A DNA stretch of 64,000 nt from CAKZSB01 sp964573105. Lineage in GTDB: Bacteria; Pseudomonadota; Gammaproteobacteria; Granulosicoccales; Granulosicoccaceae. Shown piece by piece: positions 26,067 through 35,412 of this stretch. The notes beneath the pieces were generated by a model, which did not search any database, was not told where the DNA came from, and worked only from the letters and a program-made list of their open reading frames with translations. A program made the translations under genes and the position numbers. The stretch is taken from assembly GCA_964573105.1 (NCBI GenBank), contig CAZNIS010000004.1:62001-126000 (forward strand). Reading direction: 5' to 3'. The first letter of the stretch is position 1, and each line of letters starts with the position of its first letter.

Positions 26067-28211
26067 GTGCAATTTCCGACCTTCAATCCCCAGTGGAGCG
26101 ACGCGCACAGTTTCGTGCAGAACGACTTTCTGGACGAGGCTTTTCTCGCCTGCACGGAAGGCCACAGCCTGTTCGACAGTGACGGCAGACTGTTGCTGTG
26201 GTCAGACAGTCTTGCAGACCTGTACCCGCCACTGGCGCACCAACTGAAGGCCGGCATGCACTACAGCAGTTATCTGCGGTGCATGGTGACGCTGTCAGCG
26301 ATTCGAAATATCGGCCACATCGCCAACCTCGATGAGTGGGTAGCCGCCGAGATGAAAAAGGTGGGGGTAAGCGAAACCGAGTTTGTCCACCACCTGCTCG
26401 ATGGCCGCTCCATCCTGGTTCGGCACAAACCCCTGTCGAATGGTTTCTGGTTTTTTGCCGCCTTTGATATCACCGAACTACAGCGCGCCAAATCAGCCGC
26501 CGCCGGCAGCGAACAGAAATTTCGCAACTTCGCCCGCTTGTCGTCAGACTGGTTCTGGGAACTGGATGAAAACCTCTGTTACCTCTACCACTCCAGTCAC
26601 AACCAGCCGCTGAGCGGTATCGACGTTGACAAGGTCGTGGGCACTTCTCGAATCATCGATGTCTCCGGCGCAGTCGTCGACAATGAACAGTTGCGCGAAC
26701 ACAATCAGGGGCTTCGCGAACATCGCTACATCGATGTCGTACTGACCTGGACCAATCCGGATGGCGGATCACCGATACACTCGCACATCGTGGCGCGCCC
26801 CTTGTTTGATGGCAACGGGAAATTCACGGGCTACCTTGGCTGCGGGCGCGACGTATCCACACTCTACAACCTGAAACAGCAACTGGAGTATCACGCCACA
26901 CATGATTACCTCACGGGGCTGTTAAACCGGCGCGCGTTTGGCGAGTACCTGAATGAACAACTCACTGATCTTCAACATCATCCGGCCGCTGATAGCAAAA
27001 CGCTGATTTGCCTGGATCTGGATCAATTCAAACTCATCAATGACAGCGCCGGGCACCAGGCGGGAGACCAGTTGCTGCGCGAAGTCACGGCCACACTGCG
27101 CAAAGAATTCGGGCCGGATGCGGTCATCGCGCGACTTGGCGGAGATGAGTTCGCCATCGTTGTATCACTGCCAGCCGATCAGGCGATCGCGATGTGCTCG
27201 GCTGCTATCACCACCATCGGCCGCAGTCCATTCCACTGGCAAAATCGCAGGTTCTCAATAGGGGCCAGTGCGGGACTGACCACGATTGATGCAGAATCCA
27301 CCACCCCGCACGAGCTGCTGTCCCGAGCAGATATCGCCTGTTACTCAGCCAAGGCGGCGGGTCGCAATCAGTGTCAGGCATATTCCAGCCACAGTTCCTT
27401 TCAAAGGCAACAGAACGAGGAACTGGCGAGGCTGAAAACTCTGGTCTATGCGATGGACAATGATGGTGTCACGCTATACCTGCAACCCATCGTACCCTGT
27501 AAACCCAAAGACAATCACGACCAACCTGCCAAGTTTGAAGTGCTGGTCAGAATCCGCGATGTCAATGGGGAACTGATATCACCGGCTGAAGTAATACCGA
27601 TAGCCGAAAAATACGATCGCATGCACCAACTCGATCTTCGCGTGATCGAACAGTCGATCGAGGCGTGGCGACGACTGACCGCCTCTGGCATGCGCGTAGC
27701 GCTGTCGGTTAATCTTTCCGGCAACACGCTGAGCAACGAAACCTGCCTAACCCAAATTGCCGCGCTGATCGAGGAACACCAGCTGCCACCCGGCTCGATC
27801 TGTTTCGAGGTGACCGAGACCGCGGCAATCGAGAGCATCGAGCGGGTCACGCGGTTTATTCTCGATCTCAGACAACGGGGCTGTGAATTTTCGCTCGATG
27901 ATTTTGGCAGCGGCCTGTCATCGTTTGGCTATCTAAAATCGCTGCCGGTGGACTACTTAAAAATTGACGGATCGTTTGTGCGCAATATTCTCGACGACAA
28001 GGCCAGTCGCGCAATCGTTACCTCATTCAACACTCTCAGCCACGAGATGGGCATGAAAACCGTGGCCGAGTATGTGGAGAACGATGCGATCGCCCACCTG
28101 TTGGGTGAACTGGAAATCGACTACCTTCAAGGCTACGGCGTGGGCGTGCCGCGCGATCTCGAAGCGTGGATCGCGGAGCTCACCCCGCCCCTGGCGCGTA
28201 CCGGCAGCTGA
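26067..28211 (+). CDS. PAS-PAS-GGDEF-EAL cyclic-di-GMP protein
   Basis: A 714-aa cytoplasmic protein with no membrane segment. Two PAS-like sensor domains lie at about residues 20-140 (EGHSLFDSDGRLLLWSDSL) and 150-270 (SSDWFWELDENLCYLYHS). GGDEF follows with ARLGGDEFAIVV intact; the RxxD inhibition site is absent (FGPD instead). The EAL domain reads FEVLVRIRD, NLSGNTL, FEVTETA, DDFGSGLSS, KIDGSF and LQGYGVG, with all metal and catalytic residues in place. Both activities are therefore possible. The start is a GTG preceded by GGAAA. It shares domain layout with the proteins at 2457 and 45763, but senses inside the cell. Confidence 0.9.
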   Translation: MQFPTFNPQWSDAHSFVQNDFLDEAFLACTEGHSLFDSDGRLLLWSDSLADLYPPLAHQLKAGMHYSSYLRCMVTLSAIRNIGHIANLDEWVAAEMKKVGVSETEFVHHLLDGRSILVRHKPLSNGFWFFAAFDITELQRAKSAAAGSEQKFRNFARLSSDWFWELDENLCYLYHSSHNQPLSGIDVDKVVGTSRIIDVSGAVVDNEQLREHNQGLREHRYIDVVLTWTNPDGGSPIHSHIVARPLFDGNGKFTGYLGCGRDVSTLYNLKQQLEYHATHDYLTGLLNRRAFGEYLNEQLTDLQHHPAADSKTLICLDLDQFKLINDSAGHQAGDQLLREVTATLRKEFGPDAVIARLGGDEFAIVVSLPADQAIAMCSAAITTIGRSPFHWQNRRFSIGASAGLTTIDAESTTPHELLSRADIACYSAKAAGRNQCQAYSSHSSFQRQQNEELARLKTLVYAMDNDGVTLYLQPIVPCKPKDNHDQPAKFEVLVRIRDVNGELISPAEVIPIAEKYDRMHQLDLRVIEQSIEAWRRLTASGMRVALSVNLSGNTLSNETCLTQIAALIEEHQLPPGSICFEVTETAAIESIERVTRFILDLRQRGCEFSLDDFGSGLSSFGYLKSLPVDYLKIDGSFVRNILDDKASRAIVTSFNTLSHEMGMKTVAEYVENDAIAHLLGELEIDYLQGYGVGVPRDLEAWIAELTPPLARTGS

Positions 28212-28218
28212 TCAACTA

Positions 28219-28971
28219 TCAGCCGCGCCGACGCCAAATCGCAGCGAATGCCGCCAGCAGTGCCAGCACAATAGGACCGGTACCACCACCGCTTGAAGAA
28301 CTGGCAACCGACACCGCACCGCGCTCATCTGAAGAGGCGACTGTGATGTTGTCAAAGCCCGCATAACCGCCCTCAATCAGATCAATCACCAAGGCGACAT
28401 TGCCATCAGTGCTGCTGCTGGCATCGAGTGCAACGATATGATTAGTCCAGTCGAACACCAGTGGTTCGGAGGCGATGCCGGTAATGGTGTCACTGTCGAG
28501 AGCCGGCGTGCCAATTGAACGCACATCAAATGCGCCGAGCGGTGCGTCGTATAGGCTAAGCTGAAACACCGGTATGTCACCGTTCGGGTTGAACGGCCCG
28601 CCACAGCAGTCAAAATCAATCGATGAGATATCGATCTGAACATTCAGAAAGCCGGATTCTCCCACATCAAAAACGGCAGCCAGCAAATCCGGCTCGCGAT
28701 CAGACAACATCCCCAGCGCGTAGGCGCCGCCGATGCCGGATGGATCAGTAAACTTGGCGCTGCCGGCGATCTGGAGTGTCTCGACGTCATGCGTATTTTG
28801 AAATGCCGTACCGAACAACCCGTTCACGAAAGCGTAGGTCCAGCTGAGCTGATCCGGATCTGAATAGCCAGTGGGCGAGTTGAAGTCTTCGCTGAAGAGT
28901 ACTTGCGTCTGCGCGAAAAGGGGGCCACTGGACAGCAGTGCCGCCAGCGCAATGGGGAGGACAGGTTTCAT
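28219..28971 (-). CDS. Secreted GlyGly-CTERM protein
   Basis: A 250-aa exported protein. A signal peptide starts MKPVLPIALAALLSSGPLFA (start at 28971; an upstream in-frame ATG would spoil it). The mature part contains SEDFNSPTGYSD, Asp-rich beta-sandwich-like sequence and an unusual DCCGGPFNPNGD. The C-terminus is SSSSGGGTG, a hydrophobic helix and WRRRG, the GlyGly-CTERM sorting signal processed by rhombosortase in gammaproteobacteria. No rhombosortase or matching secretion gene is in this window. Probably surface-attached or released; the ligand is unknown. It is tail-to-tail with the PAS-GGDEF-EAL gene. Confidence 0.85.
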   Translation of the reverse strand: MKPVLPIALAALLSSGPLFAQTQVLFSEDFNSPTGYSDPDQLSWTYAFVNGLFGTAFQNTHDVETLQIAGSAKFTDPSGIGGAYALGMLSDREPDLLAAVFDVGESGFLNVQIDISSIDFDCCGGPFNPNGDIPVFQLSLYDAPLGAFDVRSIGTPALDSDTITGIASEPLVFDWTNHIVALDASSSTDGNVALVIDLIEGGYAGFDNITVASSDERGAVSVASSSSGGGTGPIVLALLAAFAAIWRRRG

Positions 28972-29140
28972 TGAGATCTCTGGGTTGCGATAACATGCGG
29001 CCAACGAGGGGCCCAAACACAAAACGGAATTTTGTCCGATCTTTACGAAAATCTCAGCGACACGTTAGACAGAAACCGGTTAACAACGATCAATAAAAGA
29101 GTCATCGCGGGGTGGGACTGCCCGTTTGAAACAGTGCAAT

Positions 29141-29908
29141 TCAGGTCTGGTATTGGCGATTGAGCTTTCGCATGCCGCCAATCCAGCGATCGTAATCAGC
29201 TGTTTTTCGCCGCATATATTCAAGCACTTGCTCGTGCGGCAAGACCAGAAATTTCTCCTCGCGAATCGTTTGCACGCACGCTTTCGCCACCGGTTCGGGC
29301 TCGAGCATGCCATCCACGCTCGCCACGGCATCTTCCAGGCCTTTGGTCATTTCGGTTCGCACGGCCTGCGGACACAACACCGACACCTTAATGCCCTGAT
29401 CGCCGTAGGTGAGCGCCAGCCATTCGGCAAGACCAACGGCCGCGTGCTTGGTCACCGCATAGGGGGCAGAGCCAATCTGACTCAGCAGACCGGCCGCGGA
29501 TGAGGTGTTCAACAGATAACCACCGCCGCGCTCGATCATGCGCGGCACCACATGCCGCGCGGCCCATACATGTGACATCAGGTTGATATCCCAGATGCGC
29601 TGCCACTCGTCATTGGGCACTTCGGGGCCACCGCCAATCGCGATACCCGCATTGGAACAGAAGAGGTCAATCGGCCCCTGCGACGATTCGACGCTGTCGA
29701 TCAGATCGCGAATATCATCCTCGCGACCGACGTCTACCTGTACGGCTGTCCCGCCGCCGATTTGCGCCGCAGTGTCGCGTGCACCATCCCCGTTGAGATC
29801 AGCGCAGACCACCGCCCTCGCCCCCTCGGCGGCAAACTGTATTGCCAGGGCACGCCCGATACCGCTGGCAGCACCAGTGACCACGATGGTCTTGTCTTTC
29901 AGTTCCAA
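29141..29908 (-). CDS. SDR-family oxidoreductase
   Basis: A 255-aa short-chain dehydrogenase. The cofactor loop TGAASGIGRAL, NAGIAIGG, and the catalytic Ser/Tyr/Lys in NTSSAAGLL and YAVTKHAAV are complete. CADLN at the end of beta-2 suggests NAD rather than NADP. The C-terminal EYMRRKTADYDRWIGGMRKL is a longer tail than usual. It is third in a minus-strand run after an acyl-CoA dehydrogenase and another SDR, which points to CoA-thioester or hydroxy-acid oxidation. Confidence 0.88.
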   Translation of the reverse strand: MELKDKTIVVTGAASGIGRALAIQFAAEGARAVVCADLNGDGARDTAAQIGGGTAVQVDVGREDDIRDLIDSVESSQGPIDLFCSNAGIAIGGGPEVPNDEWQRIWDINLMSHVWAARHVVPRMIERGGGYLLNTSSAAGLLSQIGSAPYAVTKHAAVGLAEWLALTYGDQGIKVSVLCPQAVRTEMTKGLEDAVASVDGMLEPEPVAKACVQTIREEKFLVLPHEQVLEYMRRKTADYDRWIGGMRKLNRQYQT

Positions 29909-29956
29909 CTGTCTGCTCCTTGAAGAATTGGCAACGCGGCCGGGGAATCGGCTATA

Positions 29957-30736
29957 TCAGCGCCACATATCGCTGCCACCGCAGACTGTCATCGCCTGTC
30001 CGGTGACGTATTGACTGGCTGGAGAGGCGAGAAAGATCGCCATGCCTTTGAGGTCTTCGGCATCGCCGAGCCGTCCCAGTGGAATACCCTCAACCACTTT
30101 CGCCGCAGCCTTCGGATTCTCCCACAGGGCACGGGCAAAATCGGTTTTGATCAATCCCGGGCAAATGGCGTTGGCCCGTATACCGTGCTCGCCGAATTCA
30201 GCTGCCAGCACCCGCACCAGCCCCAGCACCGCAAGCTTCGAGACGCCATAGATGCCGAGCCCGGTGGAGGGCCGAAAAGCGCCGACGCTGGCGGTGATCA
30301 TGATCGAGCCGCCGCCCTTTTCGATCATGCCGGGTGCGACCATTTGCGCCAGCCAATGATTGGATTTGACGTTGGTTGCCATGGTCTTGTCGAAGGCATC
30401 GTCTTCAAGGCTCGACATCGGGCCGTAGTGCGGATTGACGCCGGCGTTGCCGACCAGAATATCCGGCGCGCCGTGATCGGCACGGGTGCGATCGACCAGA
30501 GCCTGCAGTTGTTCCCGATGACCTGCGTGGCAGGCAATGCCAAAGGCGCGGTTGTTGCCACAGGCGCTGTTGATCGCGGCGGCGGCCGCATCGCAGGCCG
30601 CCTGTTGCCGGCTGGAGACAATCACCGTGGCACCGTGCTGCGCCAGACCCTCGGCCATCGCATAGCCCATGCCCCGGGTGCTGCCGGTCAGCAGCGCCAC
30701 CTTACCGGTTAGGTCGAAGAGTCCGGAATCACTCAT
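29957..30736 (-). CDS. SDR-family oxidoreductase
   Basis: A 259-aa short-chain dehydrogenase: TGSTRGMGYAMAEG (cofactor loop, with Met in place of the middle Ile), NAGVNPHYGP, TASVGAFRPS and YGVSKLAVLG for the catalytic triad, and YVTGQAMTVCGGSDMW at the end. The motif set resembles DHRS4-type and FabG-like dehydrogenases. Its ATG overlaps the stop of the acyl-CoA dehydrogenase gene, so the two are translationally coupled. Confidence 0.9.
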   Translation of the reverse strand: MSDSGLFDLTGKVALLTGSTRGMGYAMAEGLAQHGATVIVSSRQQAACDAAAAAINSACGNNRAFGIACHAGHREQLQALVDRTRADHGAPDILVGNAGVNPHYGPMSSLEDDAFDKTMATNVKSNHWLAQMVAPGMIEKGGGSIMITASVGAFRPSTGLGIYGVSKLAVLGLVRVLAAEFGEHGIRANAICPGLIKTDFARALWENPKAAAKVVEGIPLGRLGDAEDLKGMAIFLASPASQYVTGQAMTVCGGSDMWR

Positions 30737-32016
30737 TATTGACCCACACCCGCCTTGCGAGAGTTAGATGCCTTGAAGCTTGCAACTTCAGCGCGCGCGA
30801 CCACGTGGTGATGGACTTCATCGGGTCCGTCGGCCAGTCGCAGGGTTCGCTGTTTGGTGTACATATCGGGCAGCGGCGTCCACTGACTGATACCGGCAGC
30901 GCCGTAGATCTGCATCGCCTGATCGATAATCACACAGACTTTTTCCGGTACCAGCGCCTTGACCATCGACACCCAGTAGCGCGCCTCTTTGTTGCCCAGT
31001 ACGTCCATCGCCCGTGCGGCTTTAAGCACCATCAGACGCATGGATTCGATATCTATGCGTGCGCGCGACACCAGCTCCATATTCTTGCCAAGATCAATGA
31101 TCGGCTTGCCGAAAGCCTCGCGGCTAGTGGCGCGCTCGAGCAGCAGATCCAGTGCCTGCTCGGCCGCACCGATCGAACGCATGCAGTGGTGGATGCGACC
31201 CGGACCAAGACGCAGCTGCGAAATCTCGAACCCGCGCCCCTCACCCAGCAGCATGTTAGCCTCGGGTACGCGCACGTTTGTCAGGCGGATATGCATATGG
31301 CCGTGCGGCGCATCATCGTGGCCGAACACGTGCATCGGGCCGAGGATCTCGACACCCGGGGTGTCCAGCGGCACCAGTATCTGGCTCTGCTGTTTGTGTG
31401 GCTCGGCGTTCGGGCTGGTCTTGACCATCAGAATCATGATCTTGCAACGCGGATCGCCGGCGCCGGAGATATAGAATTTCTCGCCGTTGATGACCCACTC
31501 GCCGTTCTCAAGCACCGCCGACGTCGAGATGTTGCGCGCATCGGATGAGGCGACGTCAGGTTCAGTCATGCCATAGCAGGAGCGAATTTCACCCGCCAGC
31601 AAGGGCTTTAGCCACTGTTCTTTTTGTGCTGGCGTACCGACCCGTTCGATTACCTCCATGTTGCCGGTATCGGGTGCCGAGCAATTGACCGACTCTGCCG
31701 CCAGCGGGTTTTTACCCAGTTCTACCGCGATGTAGGCATAGTCCAGATTGTTGAGCCCCTCACCAGTCTCGGCGTCGGGCAGAAAAAAGTTCCACAGTCC
31801 GTTTTCCTTCGCCTTGGTCTTGGCGGTTTCCAGCAGTTCGAGCTGACCGGGCGCATAGCTCCAGCGATCGGCACGCCCCTCGCCGAGACGAAAGAACTCT
31901 TCGGTGATCGGCTCGACGTTGTCCTGAATGTGTTGAACCACGGCGTTCAGCAACGGCCGCGACTTTTCAGTCATTCGCAGGTCATTGAGGTCGCTGTAGG
32001 GATCTTCGTTACGCAT
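30736..32016 (-). CDS. Acyl-CoA dehydrogenase, ACAD10/11 type
   Basis: A 426-aa flavoenzyme. SCYGMTEPDVASSDARN (FAD/substrate loop) and RTLRLADGPDEVHHHVVAR (near the C-terminus) are the forms seen in the ACAD10/ACAD11 group rather than in medium-chain dehydrogenases, which use a different catalytic Glu. Mammalian ACAD10/11 act on 4-hydroxyacyl-CoA. AAGGAAA lies a few bases before the ATG. Overlap with the downstream SDR and closeness to a HAD gene (80 bp) define a three- to four-gene operon. Confidence 0.9.
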   Translation of the reverse strand: MRNEDPYSDLNDLRMTEKSRPLLNAVVQHIQDNVEPITEEFFRLGEGRADRWSYAPGQLELLETAKTKAKENGLWNFFLPDAETGEGLNNLDYAYIAVELGKNPLAAESVNCSAPDTGNMEVIERVGTPAQKEQWLKPLLAGEIRSCYGMTEPDVASSDARNISTSAVLENGEWVINGEKFYISGAGDPRCKIMILMVKTSPNAEPHKQQSQILVPLDTPGVEILGPMHVFGHDDAPHGHMHIRLTNVRVPEANMLLGEGRGFEISQLRLGPGRIHHCMRSIGAAEQALDLLLERATSREAFGKPIIDLGKNMELVSRARIDIESMRLMVLKAARAMDVLGNKEARYWVSMVKALVPEKVCVIIDQAMQIYGAAGISQWTPLPDMYTKQRTLRLADGPDEVHHHVVARAEVASFKASNSRKAGVGQ

Positions 32017-32096
32017 CGGCGTGTTTCCTTATGCTTATAAGTCGTGATGACGAACAGACTGAGCGCGCTGCGCTGCAGGACTATGAGGACGCAACA

Positions 32097-32747
32097 CTAC
32101 AATGTCAGTCCAGTCAGCTCAGCCAGTTCATCGATCGCGGTACGGTAGTTGTCGAATGGCACTTTCACGGTGCGCATGCCAAGTGCCCTGGCGGGTTTAA
32201 GGTTGATGCCCAGATCATCCACGAACACTGACTGTTCGGGTGTGACCTGCAATGCCTCGCACATCATTTCATAGATTCTCGGTTCGGGTTTGCGCACACC
32301 GGCGACCGAACTTTCAATCACGTGTAGAAACTTGCTCATCACCGATCGGGCAAGCGCTTTGTCCTCATCGCTGCGCGCCCATTCAGTGGCCGTGCTCTTG
32401 GGCATATTGTTGGTGATACAGCCGGTTTTGAAACCGGCCGCGTTGATCTGGTCGAGCGCGTCGATCATGTCGGGTCGAAAGTTCAGTTGCAGCAGCGACA
32501 CCAGCGTTCTGCCATCGACTTCGTGGCCGGCGGCGCGCGTCTCGCGCGCGAATTCAGCGTCGAATTGATCGAGGTCGAGCTCTGCGCGCTCAAAGCGTGC
32601 GAACGAGCCACCGTTGATATCGGATTTGATCACTTCACTGATGAAGCGCTCCGGGATACCGTGCTGTTTTTCGTAGCGCGCAAAACAGGAGACCGGCGAT
32701 TCGGTGAAAACGCCGCCAAAATCGAAAATGATTGCAACTGGTTTCAT
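32097..32747 (-). CDS. HAD-family hydrolase, ACAD10-N-terminal-like
   Basis: A 216-aa haloacid-dehalogenase-fold protein. Motif I is FDFGGVFTESP, the form in which the second Asp is replaced by Gly as in the soluble epoxide hydrolase N-domain. Motif II is CITNN. GVRKPEPRIYEMM gives the motif III Lys, and VFVDDLGINLKPARALGM motif IV. This order and wording closely match the HAD part of human ACAD10, which is fused there to an acyl-CoA dehydrogenase of the type encoded next door. I use the ATG at 32747; a start 19 codons upstream adds nothing conserved. Confidence 0.87.
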   Translation of the reverse strand: MKPVAIIFDFGGVFTESPVSCFARYEKQHGIPERFISEVIKSDINGGSFARFERAELDLDQFDAEFARETRAAGHEVDGRTLVSLLQLNFRPDMIDALDQINAAGFKTGCITNNMPKSTATEWARSDEDKALARSVMSKFLHVIESSVAGVRKPEPRIYEMMCEALQVTPEQSVFVDDLGINLKPARALGMRTVKVPFDNYRTAIDELAELTGLTL

Positions 32748-32927
32748 GCGCTGGCTGGTTTCGCTCTGAACTGGATAGGTAGGCACCGCTGCGGCCAGCG
32801 CCAATGAGGACCCGTGCGTAGGCGACGGGCATTTCCTCCTGCGACCGGTTCAGCGATCAACCGCGAGCCCGGGCCAACGATTATAAACGCAACCGCGCGA
32901 GCGTCACCAGCATCCGGCGCATTCTCC

Positions 32928-33857
32928 TCAGGCGTCTGCGCGGGCGCGCTGTTCCATCGGCAACAGCAGTTGATAGACGACCGACGCGACCGGTGTGGGC
33001 ACGCCAGTCTGCTGACCAAAACGGACGATTGCGCCAATCCAGGCCGCGAGCTCAGACGGCTTGCCGTCCAGAATATCGCGCATCATCGAGGCGCTGGTAT
33101 CGGCTGGCAGCCCCTCATAGAACTGCCACATGGTCTGCTTTAGAGAATCGGGTAGCTGATAGCCGCGCGCGCGACCCACAGCGAAGCACTCATCCATGCT
33201 CTGCTCGATCAGTGCGCGACTGCCGGGTTCTGCCAGCAACGGCCCAAGCGGAGTGCGCGAGGCCGTGGCAATGCCCGACCACGACGCGACCAGCATCAGT
33301 TTCTGCCACAGTGCGGTGCGAATATCGTCGCTCACGGTGGCGTCGATACCAGTATCGCTGAACATCTGCGCCAGCGCCTGCGAGCGCTCGCTCGGCTGAC
33401 CGGACAACTCGCCAAGCTCAATGGTTGCGTGCGGATTCATGTGACGAATGACACCGGGCGACTCGATCTGACTGAAGACGCGCGACAGCCCACCGAGAAC
33501 CGGTTCCGACCCCAACACCTCGACACACTGATCTGCCGCCTCAACGCCGTTTAGAAATGGCACCACCGCGGTATCTGACCCGATCAGCGGCTGCATATCG
33601 ATGGCTACCTGCGGCACCTGCCAGGTCTTGACTGCCAGCAACACCAGATCTACCGGCCCGATATCGGCTGGCTGATCCGACGCCAGCGGCTGCGCCAGAT
33701 GATAGTCGCCGAGCGGACTCAGGATTTGCAGACCGCGCTCACGCATCGCGGCAAGCTGGGCGCCACGCGCAATAAAACCGACCTCGTGACCGGCCTCGGC
33801 CAGCCGAGCCCCGTAGTAGCCACCCAGACCACCCGCACCGTAGATTGCAATTCGCAC
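32928..33857 (-). CDS. 2-Dehydropantoate 2-reductase family protein
   Basis: A 309-aa PanE/ApbA-family enzyme: MRIAIYGAGGLGGYYGARLA (NADP-binding loop), VDLVLLAVKTWQ (catalytic Lys), PFLNGVEA and LWQKLMLVASWSG (second catalytic region), and the C-terminal SASMMRDILDGKPSE with the substrate Glu. It probably reduces 2-oxopantoate in pantothenate synthesis, although family members with other ketoacid substrates exist and no other pan genes are near. 180 bp separates it from the HAD start on the same strand. Confidence 0.85.
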   Translation of the reverse strand: MRIAIYGAGGLGGYYGARLAEAGHEVGFIARGAQLAAMRERGLQILSPLGDYHLAQPLASDQPADIGPVDLVLLAVKTWQVPQVAIDMQPLIGSDTAVVPFLNGVEAADQCVEVLGSEPVLGGLSRVFSQIESPGVIRHMNPHATIELGELSGQPSERSQALAQMFSDTGIDATVSDDIRTALWQKLMLVASWSGIATASRTPLGPLLAEPGSRALIEQSMDECFAVGRARGYQLPDSLKQTMWQFYEGLPADTSASMMRDILDGKPSELAAWIGAIVRFGQQTGVPTPVASVVYQLLLPMEQRARADA

Positions 33858-34054
33858 GCGCTATCGACCTTCGCGAAATCAGAGCATCACATGCTAACGA
33901 ATTTCGAGCGTCAGTGCCGCGCCGGCTAAAGCCGAAGTTACCCCGCATGTGCAACGTCAGATTCGCGGCGACAGATTATTGTCGGCGCCACCGACAAGCC
34001 AAAGCGCTCGATCACTGGCACGCACAAGGCCTGCAAATCGTGCCGTTAACCGCT

Positions 34055-34074
34055 TTGCCAACAAGCATTGGCAA
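34055..34074. promoter_or_regulatory. Inverted repeat TTGCCAA-N6-TTGGCAA
   Basis: A perfect 7-bp inverted repeat in the 630-bp stretch 33858-34486, between the divergent pantoate-reductase and export-lipoprotein genes. It is of operator size. No gene, RNA or other repeat was recognised in the rest of that stretch. Confidence 0.35.
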
Positions 34075-34486
34075 GGTCACGAAAACCGGCAGGAAAGCCC
34101 TCATTTTAGAAACTTGAACTGGCAGCCGCCAACACTGGTATGAACTGATTCACAACATCGAAACGTCAAAGGGGCCGTTGCAGGATTCGGATCGGCATGA
34201 CACTCAAGTACTGCCGCGAAAAAATGGGCATCAGCCCCTCAACCAGGCGCTAAAACGCAACCTTTCGTAGTCACTTTTCGCCCGTTTTACATGCCGCAAT
34301 CCGGATTTGTGCAGGTAATCACAGCTCCTGCCAGAGCAGTTATTCCCACCAATCACACGGCATGATCATTGAACCCACGCGACCATACAGGCGAAAACTT
34401 CAATGGAAAACAGTGCCGGGCTAACAATTCTGCACGGATTCCTGTCGTCGCCCCCGAAAATCAGAACCAAAGGAAAACAACTAGCG

Positions 34487-35341
34487 ATGAGTCTTCGCTT
34501 TGTCGGAACCGGATTCGCCCGTCGCCTGGCGACGCTTGGCCTTGCGGGGTTACTGTCACTCGGGTCAGCATGTACCGTTATGCCGCAGTCGCGCGTAGCG
34601 CTGGGCTCGTTACCAGCCAATGTCAGCCTGCACCGAATTTCACCGTCAATGCTGACACAGCTGTCGACTGAAACCGGTTCGCGTCAGTTTGGTTGCAGAG
34701 TGGGTTTCTGCCCCGATAGCTGGGATTATCGCGTCGGACCGGGCGATGTGTTGAGCATCCTGGTCTGGGATCACCCGCAACTGAATATGCCCGCCGGACC
34801 CAATCGATCCCCCGCTGAAGTCGGCAACAGAATCCACGGTGATGGCACCATTTTTTATCCCTACATCGGCACTGCTATGGTCAGCGGCAAAACAGTGGCG
34901 CAGATCCGCGAGATGATCACTGTCGGTCTGAAGAAAATCATTCCAGAACCACAAGTCGATGTCACCATCGCCGCGTTCAGAGAAAACAATCACGTCTATG
35001 TACTGGGCGAGGTACCACGACCTGGCAAACTGCCGCTGGAGATGTCGCGACTGAGTTTGACCGACGCACTGGCACAGACCGGCGGCGTCGACGAACCGAC
35101 CGCCAACGCACGCGGGATTTTTGTTTTCAGAGCAAAAGACTCCGGTGATGGCACCGACGTGTTCCAACTGGATGCGCAGTCACCCACGGCTTTCCTGTGG
35201 GCCACGCAATTCAATCTGCAGGCGCAGGATGTGGTCTATGTGACCGCGGCTCCGGCTACCCGCTGGAATCGTATCATCAGCAAGCTGATCCCATCGTTGT
35301 CGGCATTCAACACACTGCTGCTGCTTGAAGATCGCATGTAG
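34487..35341 (+). CDS. Wza-like polysaccharide export lipoprotein
   Basis: A 284-aa outer-membrane export protein. The signal peptide ends LLSLGSAC, a relaxed lipobox. Then come the poly-saccharide-export domain (YRVGPGDVLSILVWDHPQ), HGDGTIFYPYIG, and SLBB-like units (VYVLGEVPRPGKLPLEMSR, SLTDALAQTGGV). The C-terminal helix LIPSLSAFNTLLLLEDRM would span the outer membrane as in Wza. The start at 34487 follows AAAGGA twelve bases before; the open frame extends to 34403 without a good site. No tyrosine kinase or glycosyltransferases adjoin, so this is an orphan exporter gene. It is followed by a strong terminator. Confidence 0.87.
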   Translation: MSLRFVGTGFARRLATLGLAGLLSLGSACTVMPQSRVALGSLPANVSLHRISPSMLTQLSTETGSRQFGCRVGFCPDSWDYRVGPGDVLSILVWDHPQLNMPAGPNRSPAEVGNRIHGDGTIFYPYIGTAMVSGKTVAQIREMITVGLKKIIPEPQVDVTIAAFRENNHVYVLGEVPRPGKLPLEMSRLSLTDALAQTGGVDEPTANARGIFVFRAKDSGDGTDVFQLDAQSPTAFLWATQFNLQAQDVVYVTAAPATRWNRIISKLIPSLSAFNTLLLLEDRM

Positions 35342-35361
35342 ACAGACCTGAAATCAGTTAC

Positions 35362-35392
35362 AAAAAAGCCCGTTTCCCGCGGGCTTTTTTTT
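35362..35392 (+). terminator. Bidirectional intrinsic terminator
   Basis: GCCCG and CGGGC form a hairpin with an A-run before and a run of eight T after, 20 bp beyond the export-lipoprotein stop. It would also stop the convergent Gfo/Idh transcript. Confidence 0.9.
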
Positions 35393-35412
35393 ACCTTGCA
35401 GCCAAAGCTGCG

